Below are positions 1 through 9,627 of a stretch of 64,000 nt of DNA, piece by piece. The first letter of the stretch is position 1. Each line of letters starts with the position of its first letter. Source of the DNA: Flexivirga aerilata (GTDB taxonomy: Bacteria; Actinomycetota; Actinomycetes; Actinomycetales; Dermatophilaceae). Location of the stretch: assembly GCF_013002715.1 (NCBI RefSeq), contig NZ_JABENB010000001.1, positions 2,356,001-2,420,000 of the forward strand. The letters run 5' to 3'. A program made the translations under genes and the position numbers. Below the pieces are notes generated by a model. It was not told the origin of the DNA and ran no database searches. It saw only the letters and a list, made by a program, of their open reading frames with translations.

Positions 1-108
1 CTCGACCGCAACGGTTCGGAGATCGAGTCCAAGGACGCCGGCAAGCTGCAGCAGTACCTGCCGCAGGGCGTCGACAACTCCGAGATCGTCACTGAAGGAG
101 CGAAGTAG
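1..108 (+). CDS. ctaC: Cytochrome c oxidase subunit II, C-terminal end (partial)
   Basis: Only the last 35 codons are inside the window, ending at TAG 106-108. The fragment is hydrophilic and carries no diagnostic motif. The CuA site would lie upstream, outside the window. The call rests on position: the frame ends 2 nt before ctaD, and ctaC-ctaD-ctaF is the usual actinobacterial order. A charged tail after the CuA domain fits the family. The ctaD ribosome binding site (GAAGGAG) lies inside the last codons, so the two genes are translationally close. Confidence 0.65.
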   Translation, partial: LDRNGSEIESKDAGKLQQYLPQGVDNSEIVTEGAK

Positions 109-110
109 CA

Positions 111-1886
111 ATGGCGAGCATCGCAACTCCTCGGGTCGGTGACTCCGGCGACACCGGTGACGCGCGCTCGGCGGCGCGCACCCGCACCCGCCACCCCGGG
201 CGCACGATCGTCAAGTGGATCACCGCCACCGACCACAAGGTCATCGGCAACCTCTACTTCATCACCTCGTTCGCGTTCTTCCTGATCGGTGGTGTGCTGG
301 CGCTGCTCATCCGCGCCGAGCTGGTCGCGCCCGGTCTGCAGGTCGTCGACAACCCCGAGCAGTTCAACCAGCTGTTCACCATGCACGGCACGATCATGCT
401 GTTGCTCTTTGCGACACCGCTGTTCGCAGGCTTTGCCAACGCGATCATGCCGCTGCATATCGGTTCGCCCGACGTGGCGTTCCCGCGGCTGAACATGTTC
501 GCCTACTGGCTCTACCTGTTCGGTGCGTGCATCACCACCGCCGGCTTCCTCACCCCGCAGGGTGCGGCCGCCTTCGGCTGGTTCGCCTACGCGCCGCTGT
601 CCAACGCGACCTACAGCCCCGGCCTCGGCGGCAACCTGTGGGTGTTCGGCCTCGCCCTCGCCGGCTTCGGCACCATCCTCGGGTCGGTCAACTTCATCAC
701 CACGATCATCTGCATGCGCGCGCCCGGCATGACGATGTTCCGGATGCCGATCTTCACCTGGGGTATCCTCATCACCTCGATCCTCGCGCTGGTCGTCTTC
801 CCGGTGCTCGCCGCGGCGATGTTCGGCCTGGGCGCCGACCGGGTGATGAACGCGCACGTCTTCGATCCGGCGACCGGCGGCGCGATGCTCTGGGAGCACA
901 TGTTCTGGTTCTTCGGGCACCCGGAGGTCTACATCATCGCCCTGCCGTTCTTCGGCATCATCTCCGAGGTCCTGCCGGTCTTCTCGCGCAAGCCGATCTT
1001 CGGGTACAAGACCCTGGTCTTCGCCACGATCGCCATCGCCGCCCTGTCGGTGAGCGTCTGGGCGCACCACATGTACGCCACCGGCCAGGTGCTGCTGCCG
1101 TTCTTCGCCGTCATGACGATGCTCATCGCGGTGCCGACCGGTGTGAAGTTCTTCAACTGGATCGGCACGATGTGGGGCGGCTCGCTCACCTTCGAGACGC
1201 CGATGCTGTGGGCGATCGGCTTCCTGGTCACCTTCCTGTTCGGTGGTCTGACCGGCGTGATCCTCGCCAGCCCGGCCCTCGACTTCAACCTGACCGACTC
1301 CTACTTCGTGGTGGCGCACTTCCACTACGTGGTGTTCGGCACGGTCGTCTTCGCGATGTTCGCCGGCTGGTACTTCTGGTGGCCCAAGCTGACCGGCCGG
1401 ATGCTCGACGAGAAGCTCGGCAAGCTGCACTTCTGGCTGCTGTTCATCGGCTTCCACACCACCTTCCTGATCCAGCACTGGCTGGGTGTGAAGGGCATGC
1501 CGCGTCGCTACGCCGACTACCTGCCGGCCGACGACTTCCAGTGGATGAACGACATCTCCTCGGTGGGCGCCTTCATCCTCGGCATCTCGATGCTGCCGTT
1601 CATGTACAACGTCTGGAAGACCTGGCGCACCGCGCCGATGGTCAACACCGACGACCCGTGGGGTTACGGTGCGTCGCTGGAGTGGGCGACGTCCTGCCCG
1701 CCGCCGCGGCACAACTTCGACTCCATCCCGCGGATCCGTTCGGAGCGTCCGGCGTTCGACCTGCACCACCCGGAGGCCGCCGCCTGGTCGGTCAAGGCCG
1801 CACCGGACACGCTCTCCCAGCTGGTCGGCTCGGCCGACCACGGTGCCCAGAGTTTCGCCGGCGAGTCCAGCCCCAAGGAGAAGTGA
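111..1886 (+). CDS. ctaD: Cytochrome c oxidase subunit I (aa3 type)
   Basis: 591 residues, the catalytic subunit of the aa3 oxidase: it reduces O2 to water at the heme a3-CuB centre and pumps protons across the membrane. Visible landmarks are the CuB region HPEVY (His270), the His pair at 319-320 that completes CuB, and HFHYV with the heme ligands His403 and His405. About twelve hydrophobic segments span the protein. The start ATG follows GAAGGAG by about 10 nt. In actinobacteria this enzyme forms a supercomplex with the qcrCAB complex, which is encoded on the opposite strand at 6698-10406. Subunit IV follows 7 nt downstream. Confidence 0.97.
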   Translation: MASIATPRVGDSGDTGDARSAARTRTRHPGRTIVKWITATDHKVIGNLYFITSFAFFLIGGVLALLIRAELVAPGLQVVDNPEQFNQLFTMHGTIMLLLFATPLFAGFANAIMPLHIGSPDVAFPRLNMFAYWLYLFGACITTAGFLTPQGAAAFGWFAYAPLSNATYSPGLGGNLWVFGLALAGFGTILGSVNFITTIICMRAPGMTMFRMPIFTWGILITSILALVVFPVLAAAMFGLGADRVMNAHVFDPATGGAMLWEHMFWFFGHPEVYIIALPFFGIISEVLPVFSRKPIFGYKTLVFATIAIAALSVSVWAHHMYATGQVLLPFFAVMTMLIAVPTGVKFFNWIGTMWGGSLTFETPMLWAIGFLVTFLFGGLTGVILASPALDFNLTDSYFVVAHFHYVVFGTVVFAMFAGWYFWWPKLTGRMLDEKLGKLHFWLLFIGFHTTFLIQHWLGVKGMPRRYADYLPADDFQWMNDISSVGAFILGISMLPFMYNVWKTWRTAPMVNTDDPWGYGASLEWATSCPPPRHNFDSIPRIRSERPAFDLHHPEAAAWSVKAAPDTLSQLVGSADHGAQSFAGESSPKEK

Positions 1887-1893
1887 CGCTGCC

Positions 1894-2295
1894 GTGAAGG
1901 TCGAATTCAAGCTGTTCACCCTGCTGTTCGCGTTCAGCGCGATCATGGGGGTCATCTACGGCATCTTCTCCAAGTGGGAGGAGCCGGTCGGCACTGTGGC
2001 GCTGTTCCTCACGTCCGGGCTGTGCATCATGATCGGCGGGTTCCTGTGGTGGACCGGCCGCAAGATCGACCTGCGTCCGGACGACGATCCGCTCGGGGAG
2101 ATCTCCGACGTCGAGGGCGACTACGGCTTCTTCAGCCCGCACTCCTGGTGGCCGCTGTTCCTCGGCGCGTCGGGCGCGCTGATGTTCCTCGGTATGGCGG
2201 TCGGCTGGTGGCTGGTCATGCTGGCCGTCCCGTTCGTCGCGGTCTCCGCGATCGGCTGGGTCTTCGAGTACTTCCACGGCGAGCACTCCATCTAA
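1894..2295 (+). CDS. ctaF: Actinobacterial cytochrome c oxidase subunit IV
   Basis: 133-residue membrane protein with four hydrophobic segments (about 5-25, 32-52, 85-105 and 108-125), matching the actinobacterium-specific CtaF that sits beside subunit I in the aa3 oxidase. The GTG at 1894 was chosen because AAGGAG lies 13 nt upstream and the product then starts with the family-like MKVEFKLF. An upstream in-frame extension would only read through the end of ctaD. It closes the cta operon: a strong inverted repeat follows at 2325-2358. Confidence 0.92.
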   Translation: MKVEFKLFTLLFAFSAIMGVIYGIFSKWEEPVGTVALFLTSGLCIMIGGFLWWTGRKIDLRPDDDPLGEISDVEGDYGFFSPHSWWPLFLGASGALMFLGMAVGWWLVMLAVPFVAVSAIGWVFEYFHGEHSI

Positions 2296-2324
2296 AGCCG
2301 CTCCCGCACGTAGCTCCGCACGCA

Positions 2325-2358
2325 ACGCCCGCCATACCCCTGCAGGTATGGCGGGCGT
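2325..2358. terminator. Bidirectional hairpin terminator between ctaF and the hydrolase gene
   Basis: Perfect 14-bp inverted repeat (2325-2338 with 2345-2358) around a 6-nt loop, placed between two convergent stop codons (ctaF at 2295 and the minus-strand stop at 2369). There is no T-tract, which is common for GC-rich actinobacterial terminators. Because it is symmetric it can serve both genes. Confidence 0.8.
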
Positions 2359-2368
2359 CGCGGTGTGC

Positions 2369-3229
2369 TCACCCGCCGGCGTAGTTGCCGCCCAGCCAGG
2401 ACACGATGGTCGCCAGCAGCGGCGTCGGGTGATCGGCGCCGGCGCGGTAGCTGGTGACCAGGTCCCACCCGTGGCCACTCGGGGTGGCGACGAAGCGGTG
2501 CGGACCCGACGCGGTCGCGGTGGCCGCCTGGAGCGTTGCCGCGTCGGTGTCGGTGTCGTCCTTGCTCGCGGCGACCAGCAGCGGCGTGCGGAGGCCGCGC
2601 GCGGCGGTCTTGGCGTCCGGGACGTCGGACCGGTTGGTCGGGCCGGAGAGGTCCACGGTGACGTCGGTACCGGACGTGCGGGCGGTGCCGAGGGCGATCG
2701 ACCCGCCCATCGACGCGCCGACGACCCCGACCCGCGTGGCGCCGTGGGACCTGGCCCAGTCGACCGCGCCGCGCACCTGCTGGGCGGGGGAGAGCGTGCA
2801 GGTCGACTCGCCATACCCGCAGAGGTCGATCGAGAGCGTGCGAATTCCCTTGTCGGCGAACAGCTTCGCGCCGGTCGTCCAGCCGCACAGGCCGTCGCCG
2901 TTGGTCTGGTGCAGCAGGACCGCGACGGTGCTGCCGGTGCCGCGTTCGGCAGCGGACAGCCGTTGGCCGGCGACCGTGAGCGCGACCCGCCGGGTGCCGG
3001 CCGCGATGTCACCGCAACGGTCGACGAGGCTGACCGGTGTGCTGCTGGTGGCCGATGACGGGGGAGCCGGGACGCCTGATGGGGTGCCGGTCGAGGTGCC
3101 GGTCGGGGTGACGGTCGTCGATGCGCTCGGGGCGTCGCTGCCGGACTCGGCACCGCCCGCGCCGGATCCCGACGAGCCGCAGCCGGCGAGCAGGACCGTG
3201 GACAGCACCAGGGCAAGTCGCGCACGCAT
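2369..3229 (-). CDS. Lipoprotein alpha/beta hydrolase (dienelactone-hydrolase-like)
   Basis: 286 residues. The N-terminus has a short charged stretch, a hydrophobic core and the lipobox LLAGC (Cys16), followed by a Ser/Thr/Gly/Pro-rich linker to about residue 65, so the enzyme should be anchored on the outer face of the membrane. The catalytic domain shows the nucleophile elbow GASMGG and a late GHGWD segment that can carry the catalytic His. The substrate cannot be told from sequence. It is divergent from a PadR regulator 25 bp away, which suggests that this regulator controls it. The ATG at 3229 is the only start that gives a complete signal sequence. Confidence 0.82.
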   Translation of the reverse strand: MRARLALVLSTVLLAGCGSSGSGAGGAESGSDAPSASTTVTPTGTSTGTPSGVPAPPSSATSSTPVSLVDRCGDIAAGTRRVALTVAGQRLSAAERGTGSTVAVLLHQTNGDGLCGWTTGAKLFADKGIRTLSIDLCGYGESTCTLSPAQQVRGAVDWARSHGATRVGVVGASMGGSIALGTARTSGTDVTVDLSGPTNRSDVPDAKTAARGLRTPLLVAASKDDTDTDAATLQAATATASGPHRFVATPSGHGWDLVTSYRAGADHPTPLLATIVSWLGGNYAGG

Positions 3230-3245
3230 ATGACAACTTTGACAT
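3230..3245. promoter_or_regulatory. Candidate PadR operator in the divergent promoter
   Basis: The 25-bp gap between the two divergent genes reads ATGTCAAAGTTGTCAT on the minus strand, i.e. ATGT-N8-TCAT. This is one base from the ATGT-N8-ACAT arrangement known for several PadR operators. It touches the start codon of the hydrolase gene and overlaps a TTGACA (3239-3244) on the plus strand. The assignment is inferred from spacing and context only. Confidence 0.35.
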
Positions 3246-3254
3246 AGTTGGGGG

Positions 3255-3833
3255 ATGGTGGCAGCGGAATCGACGCAGCAGGTGTCGGCGCTCGGGCGGG
3301 CGCTGCTCAGCGTGTTGTGCCGGCGCGAGGCGACCGGTTACGAACTCTCCCGGGTGATGAGCACCTCCACCGACTACTTCTGGTCGGCGCGGCACAGTCA
3401 GATCTATGCCGAGCTCGCCCGTCTGGAGGCTGCTGGCCTCGTCCGGCACACCGACATCGCCGCGGCCGGCCCGCGGCAGAGCAAGCGCTACGCGGTGACC
3501 GGCGACGGCCGCCGGTCGGTGCTGCAATGGCTGCGCAGTGAGCCCGAGGCTCACGTCGACCGCGACCCGGTCATCCTGCGGGCGCACGCCCTGTGGCTGC
3601 TGCCACCGGACGAAGCCGCGCAGGTGCTGGCCGGCATCGAGCGGGCGAGTAGGGAGCGCCTCGCGCTCTATCAGTCGTTCGAGCGCGCGCTCGACGAGGA
3701 GGGGCAGGGGAGGGTGCCCGGCCATCCGGACTTCGGCAGCTGGGCGACGGTCCGTGCGGGCATCGAATTCCACCAGGGCAGGCTGCGCTGGTGCCGTGAC
3801 GTCCGCCGCCGCCTGCAGCAGTCGGAGGGCTGA
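3255..3833 (+). CDS. PadR-family transcriptional regulator
   Basis: 192 residues. The N-terminal 85 residues form a winged helix with the PadR pattern: LLSVLCRREATGYELSR, then the recognition helix around SARHSQIYAELARLEAAGLV, then the wing with RYAVTGDGR. The C-terminal half is helical and charged, as in PadR subfamily 2 dimerisation domains (about 180-200 residues in total, as here). The start has no clear Shine-Dalgarno sequence; an imperfect CATAGT hexamer lies 6 nt upstream. It is divergent from the lipoprotein hydrolase and probably represses it and itself. Confidence 0.88.
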   Translation: MVAAESTQQVSALGRALLSVLCRREATGYELSRVMSTSTDYFWSARHSQIYAELARLEAAGLVRHTDIAAAGPRQSKRYAVTGDGRRSVLQWLRSEPEAHVDRDPVILRAHALWLLPPDEAAQVLAGIERASRERLALYQSFERALDEEGQGRVPGHPDFGSWATVRAGIEFHQGRLRWCRDVRRRLQQSEG

Positions 3834-3840
3834 ATGCGCC

Positions 3841-4200
3841 TCAGCCCCAACCGAGTTCGTGCAGCCGGTCGTCGTCGATGCCGAAGTAGTGACCGATCTC
3901 GTGCAGCACGGTGACCCGGATCTGCTCCAGCAGGTGGACGCGGCTGTCGCTGTAGCGGGTGAGCGGTCCGCGGAAGATGTAGATGTGGTCGGGCAGGTTG
4001 CCCAGCCCGTAGCCCTCGCCGCGCTGGGTGAGCGGCACCCCGACATACAGGCCGAGCAGGCCCTGCGGACCGTCCGCGGGCGGTTCGTCCTCGACGGTGA
4101 TCGCGACGTTGTCGAGCCGGTCGAGCAACTCCTGCGGGATGGAGTCGAACGCGTCGCCGACGGCTTCCTCGAACTCGGCACGACTCATCGCGATCGGCAT
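3841..4200 (-). CDS. Small zincin-like metallopeptidase family protein
   Basis: 119 residues, matching the compact actinobacterial metallopeptidase family (zincin fold, formerly DUF1025). The active-site motif HEIGH (HExxH) lies near residues 102-106 and is followed by FGIDDDRLHELG, which supplies the downstream acidic and His residues of the zinc site. No signal peptide is seen, so it is cytoplasmic; the family's substrate is unknown to me. The ATG at 4200 is preferred because a TAGGCT hexamer ends 7 nt upstream (4213-4208). An internal ATG four codons in is the alternative. It ends 7 bp from the stop of the convergent PadR gene. Confidence 0.85.
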   Translation of the reverse strand: MPIAMSRAEFEEAVGDAFDSIPQELLDRLDNVAITVEDEPPADGPQGLLGLYVGVPLTQRGEGYGLGNLPDHIYIFRGPLTRYSDSRVHLLEQIRVTVLHEIGHYFGIDDDRLHELGWG

Positions 4201-4321
4201 GGCGCCGAGCCTACGTGGCGCCGACCGATGAGTTTCGGCGTCGCCGATTGTCGATCATTGTCGACACCGGTGCGCAGCAGAAGTGACATGCTGACGAGGA
4301 CCTGGAGAGGGAGCGTGGCGC

Positions 4322-5320
<999 letters not shown>

Positions 5321-5326
5321 GGACCC

Positions 5327-5920
5327 GTGACGACCGCGGCTCACGCGAGCTCGACGGCCGTCGGCGCCCAGCTCCTGGCGTCGGCCACGTCATACACCTG
5401 CACGATGCTGGGGCGCGTGCGCGACAGTGACCTCGCTCGCCGAACCCCTTGTGAGCGTTGGGATCTCGCCGCACTGTTCGCCCACATGGAGGACTCTCTG
5501 CTCGCGTTCACCGAGGCGGTGACCGGCGCGGTGTCGATGAGGTCACCGGTGACGGGACGGTCCTCGGTGGAGCCGGTGCGCCGGCTGCAGACGCTCGCCG
5601 GCGAGCTGCTCGGGGCCTGGGAGCCGCCACCGGAGCGCGGCGCGACCCGCATCGGCACCGCGCCGATGGCGACCTCGCTCGTGGCGGCCGCCGGTGCGCT
5701 GGAGATCGCGGTGCACGGCTGGGACGTGGGGGAGGCGACCGGCGGGGCGGACCCGATCCCGGCGGCGCTGGCCGGTGAGCTGCTGGCGGTGGCGCCGGTG
5801 CTGATCGGCCCGCACGACCGCGGCGTCCGCTTCGCGGCGGCACGCCCGATCGTGGCCGGCGCTAGCGAGTCCGATCGCCTGCTGGCGCTCGCCGGGCGTC
5901 GACCAGCGCCCCGTCGGTGA
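5327..5920 (+). CDS. TIGR03086-family DinB-like metal-binding protein
   Basis: 197 residues with the four-helix DinB/maleylpyruvate-isomerase-like fold expected for TIGR03086: CERWDLAALFAHMEDSL carries the first metal-ligand His, and ALEIAVHGWDVGEATG the second His and Asp. Relatives use mycothiol or bind metal; the reaction of this protein is not known. It starts with GTG 6 nt behind the ECF sigma gene, so it is very likely co-transcribed with it. The last 59 nt (5862-5920) overlap the end of the convergent comB-like gene, an unusually long tail-to-tail overlap. Confidence 0.85.
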   Translation: MTTAAHASSTAVGAQLLASATSYTCTMLGRVRDSDLARRTPCERWDLAALFAHMEDSLLAFTEAVTGAVSMRSPVTGRSSVEPVRRLQTLAGELLGAWEPPPERGATRIGTAPMATSLVAAAGALEIAVHGWDVGEATGGADPIPAALAGELLAVAPVLIGPHDRGVRFAAARPIVAGASESDRLLALAGRRPAPRR

Positions 5921-6659
5921 GCACCGGCACGACCTCGCTGGTGTCGAGTTCGGCGGCGACCGCGACGTCGGCGCCGAAGCCCGCGTCGTGGAGTTCCCGA
6001 CCACCGGCGCACTCGCGCAGCACAGCGGGGAGGTCGTGCCGTACCGCGGCGAACGCGTCCGCGGCGACCTGCGCCTCGACCGAGCGCGGACCGTGCCGCA
6101 GACCCGACACGATCGCGCCGGCGCCCCACAGGTCCTCCACGGCGGGGCGCAGGGCACCTGACGGCCACTGCTCGCCGGCCGGTATGACGATCACCGGTCG
6201 CGGCGACGCGGCGACCTCGGCGTCGATCCACTGGGCGACCGCGCTTGCGTTACGCAGCGCACCAACCAGGACGGTCGCCCCGGCGTCGGCGAGGGCGGCC
6301 ACGATCGTGGAGCCATTGGGCGACGGCAGCAAGAGCCGCTCCGGTGCCGCCTGCCGGATCGTGACGGGGGAGAGGGACACCGCTCCGGGCGGTCCGTCTC
6401 GGGCCTCCAGCCGGCCGACGGCCAGGGTGGCGGCAAGCTGTTCGGCGCGTCGTGCGGCGCTGTCGTCCCGCCAGCGGTGCGGGTGAACGACCGCGCCGAG
6501 TTCGACCGCGACGGTGGCTGTGGTGGAGAAGCTGAGCACGTCCACCACGACGGCGATCGAGCCGGCCTCGACCAGGGCGGCCGCTCCGGCCAGACCCCAT
6601 TCGACGCGAACCGGCCGTGACCGCTGACGGTGTGCGTCGAGGACGCGGTCAGCGGTCAC
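5862..6659 (-). CDS. 2-phosphosulfolactate phosphatase family protein (ComB-like)
   Basis: 265 residues. It matches the ComB family with VDVLSFSTTATVAVELGA (about residues 39-56), LLLPSPNGSTIVAAL and a late TDGALVDARRA. ComB removes phosphate from 2-phosphosulfolactate in coenzyme M biosynthesis. In actinobacteria without that pathway its role is unclear, so only the family is asserted. The only in-frame start giving a full N-terminus is GTG 6659, yet that codon lies in the arm of a perfect 21-bp hairpin. It is 38 nt downstream of qcrB on the same strand. The C-terminus overlaps the convergent TIGR03086 gene by 59 bp. Confidence 0.8.
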   Translation of the reverse strand: MTADRVLDAHRQRSRPVRVEWGLAGAAALVEAGSIAVVVDVLSFSTTATVAVELGAVVHPHRWRDDSAARRAEQLAATLAVGRLEARDGPPGAVSLSPVTIRQAAPERLLLPSPNGSTIVAALADAGATVLVGALRNASAVAQWIDAEVAASPRPVIVIPAGEQWPSGALRPAVEDLWGAGAIVSGLRHGPRSVEAQVAADAFAAVRHDLPAVLRECAGGRELHDAGFGADVAVAAELDTSEVVPVLTDGALVDARRAPAGDRTR

Positions 6660-6668
6660 GGCCGGTTC
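6608..6668 (-). terminator. Perfect 21-bp hairpin at the qcrB-comB junction
   Basis: Arms 6608-6628 and 6648-6668 are perfectly complementary around a 19-nt loop. On the minus strand it begins 29 nt after the qcrB stop, so it looks like the intrinsic terminator of ctaE-qcrCAB (no U-tract follows). The first arm contains the GTG start of the comB-like gene (6657-6659). In read-through mRNA the start would therefore be paired. Confidence 0.7.
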
Positions 6669-6697
6669 GGCGGTGTTGATCGAGCGGGTGCCGGGCG

Positions 6698-8491
6698 CTA
6701 GTGCTTGCCGGCGTCGGCGTGCTCGCCGGGGTGACCGTAGGCGTGAGCCTCACCGATCTCCTCGGCGCCACCGTGCATGAGGCCGCGCTCGGCGTCGTCC
6801 GGGTGGGACTCGATCGCCTCGTGTGCGTGGCCGTCGTGGTGCGCGGCCTCGAGCTCGGCGGGGGTCACCGGCTCGATCCGGTCCTTGAAGTAGTAGTGCG
6901 ACAGCCGGGCCCGCAGGCGGTCCTTGCGGGCACCCTTGCGACGCACACCGTTCTCGTCGGTGGCCGGGGGCAGCTCGATCGGGGCCTGCGCGTCATACGC
7001 CACCAGCGGCCAGCGCTGGAAGTCGTCGAGGTTCTGGTGCGCCTCGAAGAACTTGCCCCGGCCGGTGCGGACGATCCGGCCGCTCTCGCGGCCGTGCAGC
7101 ACCAGCTCGCGGTCGGCCCGCTGCAACGACAGACACAGTCGCTTGGTCACCCAGAAGACGATGATCGGCATGATGATCAGGCCGATCTGGAACGCCCGGG
7201 TGATGTCGTTGATCGACAGGTTGAACTTGATCGCGATGATGTCGTTGCCGCACGCGGCGAACAGGATCCCGTAGAAGGTGATCGCGGCCATGCCGAGCCC
7301 CGTGCGGGTCGGCTGATTGCGCGGCCGGTCCAGGATGTGGTGCTCGTTCTTGTCGCCGGTGACCCAGGCCTCGACGAACGGGTAGGCGCCCATGATCGTC
7401 CAGAGGATCGGCAGCAACAGCACCGCACCGATCATGATGTTGAAGCTGAACGTGAAGCCGAGCACGGTAAACTCCAGGAAGCCCGGCAACAGTCGCAACG
7501 CACCGTCGGCGAAGCCCATGTACCAGTCCGGCTGGGAACCGGCCGTCACCATCGTCGGCTCGTACGGGCCGTACATCCAGATCGGGTTGATCGTCACCAG
7601 ACCGGCGATCAGCGCGGTGACGCCGAAGACGACGAAGAAGAAGCCGCCGGCCTTTGCGGCATACACCGGCATCAGCGGGAAGCCGACGACGTTCTTGTTG
7701 GTGCGGCCGGGGCCGGGGTACTGGGTGTGCTTGTGCACCATCACCAACAGGATGTGCGCGGTGAACAGGCCGACCAGGATCGCCGGCAGCAGCAGCACGT
7801 GGATGGTGAAGAAGCGCGGAATGATGTCGTGCCCGGGGAAGCCTCCGCCGAACAGGAAGTAGCTGATGTAGGTGCCGATCACCGGGACCGACAGGATGAA
7901 GCCCTGCATCGCGCGGATGCCGGTGCCGGACAGCAGGTCGTCGGGCAGCGAGTAACCGATGAAGCCCTCGACCATCGACAGCAGCGCGAGCAGCAGACCG
8001 ATGATCCAGTTGAGCTCACGCGGCTTGCGGAACGCCCCGGTGAAGAACACCCGGAACATGTGCAGCGCGATCGAGACCAGGAAGATCAGCGCGGACCAGT
8101 GGTGGATCTGCCGGATCAGCAGACCACCCTTGACGTCCATCGAGATCTTCACCGTGGAGGCGAAGGCCTCACTCATCTGGACGCCCTGCAACGGCACGTA
8201 GGAACCGTTGTAGGTGGTCTCGCCCATCGACGGCACGAACCAGAAGGTGAGGAAGGTGCCGGTGATCAGCAGGACGACGAGGGAGTACATCGCCATCTCG
8301 CCGAACATGAACGACCAGTGGTCGGGGAAGACCTTCTTGAGCAGGAAGCGCACACCCTTGGCGGCGCCGGTGCGCTCGTCCACCCAGTTGGCGACGGCAC
8401 CGACCGGGCCGCCGTTGCCGGCGGGCGCTTCCTTCTTGTCGTCTACGCGCAGCGCGTCGGCGGTGCTGCGGGCGGTCGTGGTGTCGCTCAT
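6698..8491 (-). CDS. qcrB: Cytochrome bc1 complex cytochrome b subunit
   Basis: 597 residues, longer than mitochondrial cytochrome b because of extra N- and C-terminal parts typical of actinobacterial QcrB. It oxidises menaquinol at the Qo site and passes electrons to QcrA and QcrC. Candidate heme-b ligands are His130, His144, His231 and His246. The Qo motif is PDWY (residues 321-324), the actinobacterial form of PEWY. The last 50 residues form a His/Glu/Asp-rich hydrophilic tail. The start overlaps the qcrA stop by ATGA. It ends the ctaE-qcrC-qcrA-qcrB operon, with a hairpin 29 nt beyond its stop. Confidence 0.97.
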   Translation of the reverse strand: MSDTTTARSTADALRVDDKKEAPAGNGGPVGAVANWVDERTGAAKGVRFLLKKVFPDHWSFMFGEMAMYSLVVLLITGTFLTFWFVPSMGETTYNGSYVPLQGVQMSEAFASTVKISMDVKGGLLIRQIHHWSALIFLVSIALHMFRVFFTGAFRKPRELNWIIGLLLALLSMVEGFIGYSLPDDLLSGTGIRAMQGFILSVPVIGTYISYFLFGGGFPGHDIIPRFFTIHVLLLPAILVGLFTAHILLVMVHKHTQYPGPGRTNKNVVGFPLMPVYAAKAGGFFFVVFGVTALIAGLVTINPIWMYGPYEPTMVTAGSQPDWYMGFADGALRLLPGFLEFTVLGFTFSFNIMIGAVLLLPILWTIMGAYPFVEAWVTGDKNEHHILDRPRNQPTRTGLGMAAITFYGILFAACGNDIIAIKFNLSINDITRAFQIGLIIMPIIVFWVTKRLCLSLQRADRELVLHGRESGRIVRTGRGKFFEAHQNLDDFQRWPLVAYDAQAPIELPPATDENGVRRKGARKDRLRARLSHYYFKDRIEPVTPAELEAAHHDGHAHEAIESHPDDAERGLMHGGAEEIGEAHAYGHPGEHADAGKH

Positions 8492-9627
8492 CGGTCACGC
8501 TCCCAGAAGCTCGGACCGACCGGCTCTTCGAAGCCGTGCGGTGCGTAGAGGTAGCCGGCGTCGTCGACCTTGATCTCCAGCTGCGGCAGCGGCCGCTTGG
8601 CCGGCCCGAAGATGACCTTGCAGTCCTCGGTCAGGTCGAAGGTCGACTGGTGGCAGGGGCACAGCAGGTGGTGCGTGGTCTGCTCGTAGAGGCCGACCGG
8701 GCAGCCCACGTGGGTGCAGATCTTGGAGTAGGCGACCACACCGTTGAGGCCCCAGTTGCGCTCCCGGGTGCTCTTGATCTTGTCCTCTTCGAGGGAGATC
8801 AGGATGACCGAGGCCTTGACCTTCTGATTGAGGGGATCGGCGGTGTCGTTGATGCCCTCGGGCAGCACGTGGAAGACCGAGCCGAGCGTCACGTCGGACA
8901 GGCGGATCGCGGTGCCCTCCGGGTCGCGCATCAGGCGGCGGGGGCGCATGACCGGCTTGCCGTCCTTCATCACCGGCTTGCCCTCGGCGTCGAGCACCGG
9001 CACCTCGGTGTCCCACAGGGTGGTCTTGAGGTCGTCGGCGACATCCTTGGCCGGGCCGAGCCCGCCCACCAGCTGCAGACCGAGCGGCAGGGCGAAGAGC
9101 CCGAGTGCGCCACCGAGGGTGTACTTGATCAGCGGGCGCCGCTTGAACTGCGAGGACTCCACGCCGTCCATGACGACCTTGACCGCGCCATCGCGGGCCT
9201 CGTCGTCCGAGCGCTGCACGTGGCGCTCCTCGACGACCTCGGTGTCGGACATCAGGGTCTTGGCCCAGTGGATCGCGCCGAGGCCGATGCCGAGCATCGA
9301 CACCGCGAGCGTCACGCCCAGCGCGACGTGCAGGGCACCGACCTTGCCCAGGATCGGCAGGGTGACCGCGGTGCCCTCGCCGATGACGAAGTAGCTGACG
9401 ATGAACAGCACGGTGGCGATCATCGACAGGGTGAACAGGCCGGCGACCTGCCGCTCGCTGCGGCGGGCGGCTGCCTCGTCGTGGTCGCCGAGGCGGTGGA
9501 CGTGCGGCTCCAGGCCAGGGTTGCTGAACCGGTCGGGCAGTGCCCGGTCGTCGTCGCGGGTCGTGACGACTCCGCCCGACTCCTCCTTGGCCACTGCGCC
9601 CTCCTCCGGGGTTGATTGGTTGCTCAT
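8488..9627 (-). CDS. qcrA: Cytochrome bc1 complex Rieske iron-sulfur subunit
   Basis: 379 residues. The 2Fe-2S ligands are in CTHVGC (304-309) and CPCHQS (323-328). Instead of the single membrane anchor of classical Rieske proteins there are three hydrophobic segments (about 62-84, 97-119 and 168-188), as expected for actinobacterial QcrA. A long N-terminal cytoplasmic region precedes them. The cluster domain faces the outside and transfers electrons from menaquinol to the QcrC hemes. It overlaps qcrC by 1 nt and qcrB by 4 nt. Confidence 0.96.
   Translation of the reverse strand: MSNQSTPEEGAVAKEESGGVVTTRDDDRALPDRFSNPGLEPHVHRLGDHDEAAARRSERQVAGLFTLSMIATVLFIVSYFVIGEGTAVTLPILGKVGALHVALGVTLAVSMLGIGLGAIHWAKTLMSDTEVVEERHVQRSDDEARDGAVKVVMDGVESSQFKRRPLIKYTLGGALGLFALPLGLQLVGGLGPAKDVADDLKTTLWDTEVPVLDAEGKPVMKDGKPVMRPRRLMRDPEGTAIRLSDVTLGSVFHVLPEGINDTADPLNQKVKASVILISLEEDKIKSTRERNWGLNGVVAYSKICTHVGCPVGLYEQTTHHLLCPCHQSTFDLTEDCKVIFGPAKRPLPQLEIKVDDAGYLYAPHGFEEPVGPSFWERDR

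Noticed and set aside
1792..3225. Long minus-strand frame covering ctaF and the hydrolase gene
   Set aside because: It is Arg/Pro/Ala/Ser-rich with no domain features, and it crosses the strong terminator at 2325-2358. The true gene is 2369-3229 in another frame.
6701..8548. Long open frame (615 codons) on the plus strand opposite qcrB
   Set aside because: It is an antisense shadow of a high-GC gene: its composition is Arg/Val/Asp/His-rich low complexity with no family features, while qcrB on the other strand has heme and Qo motifs.
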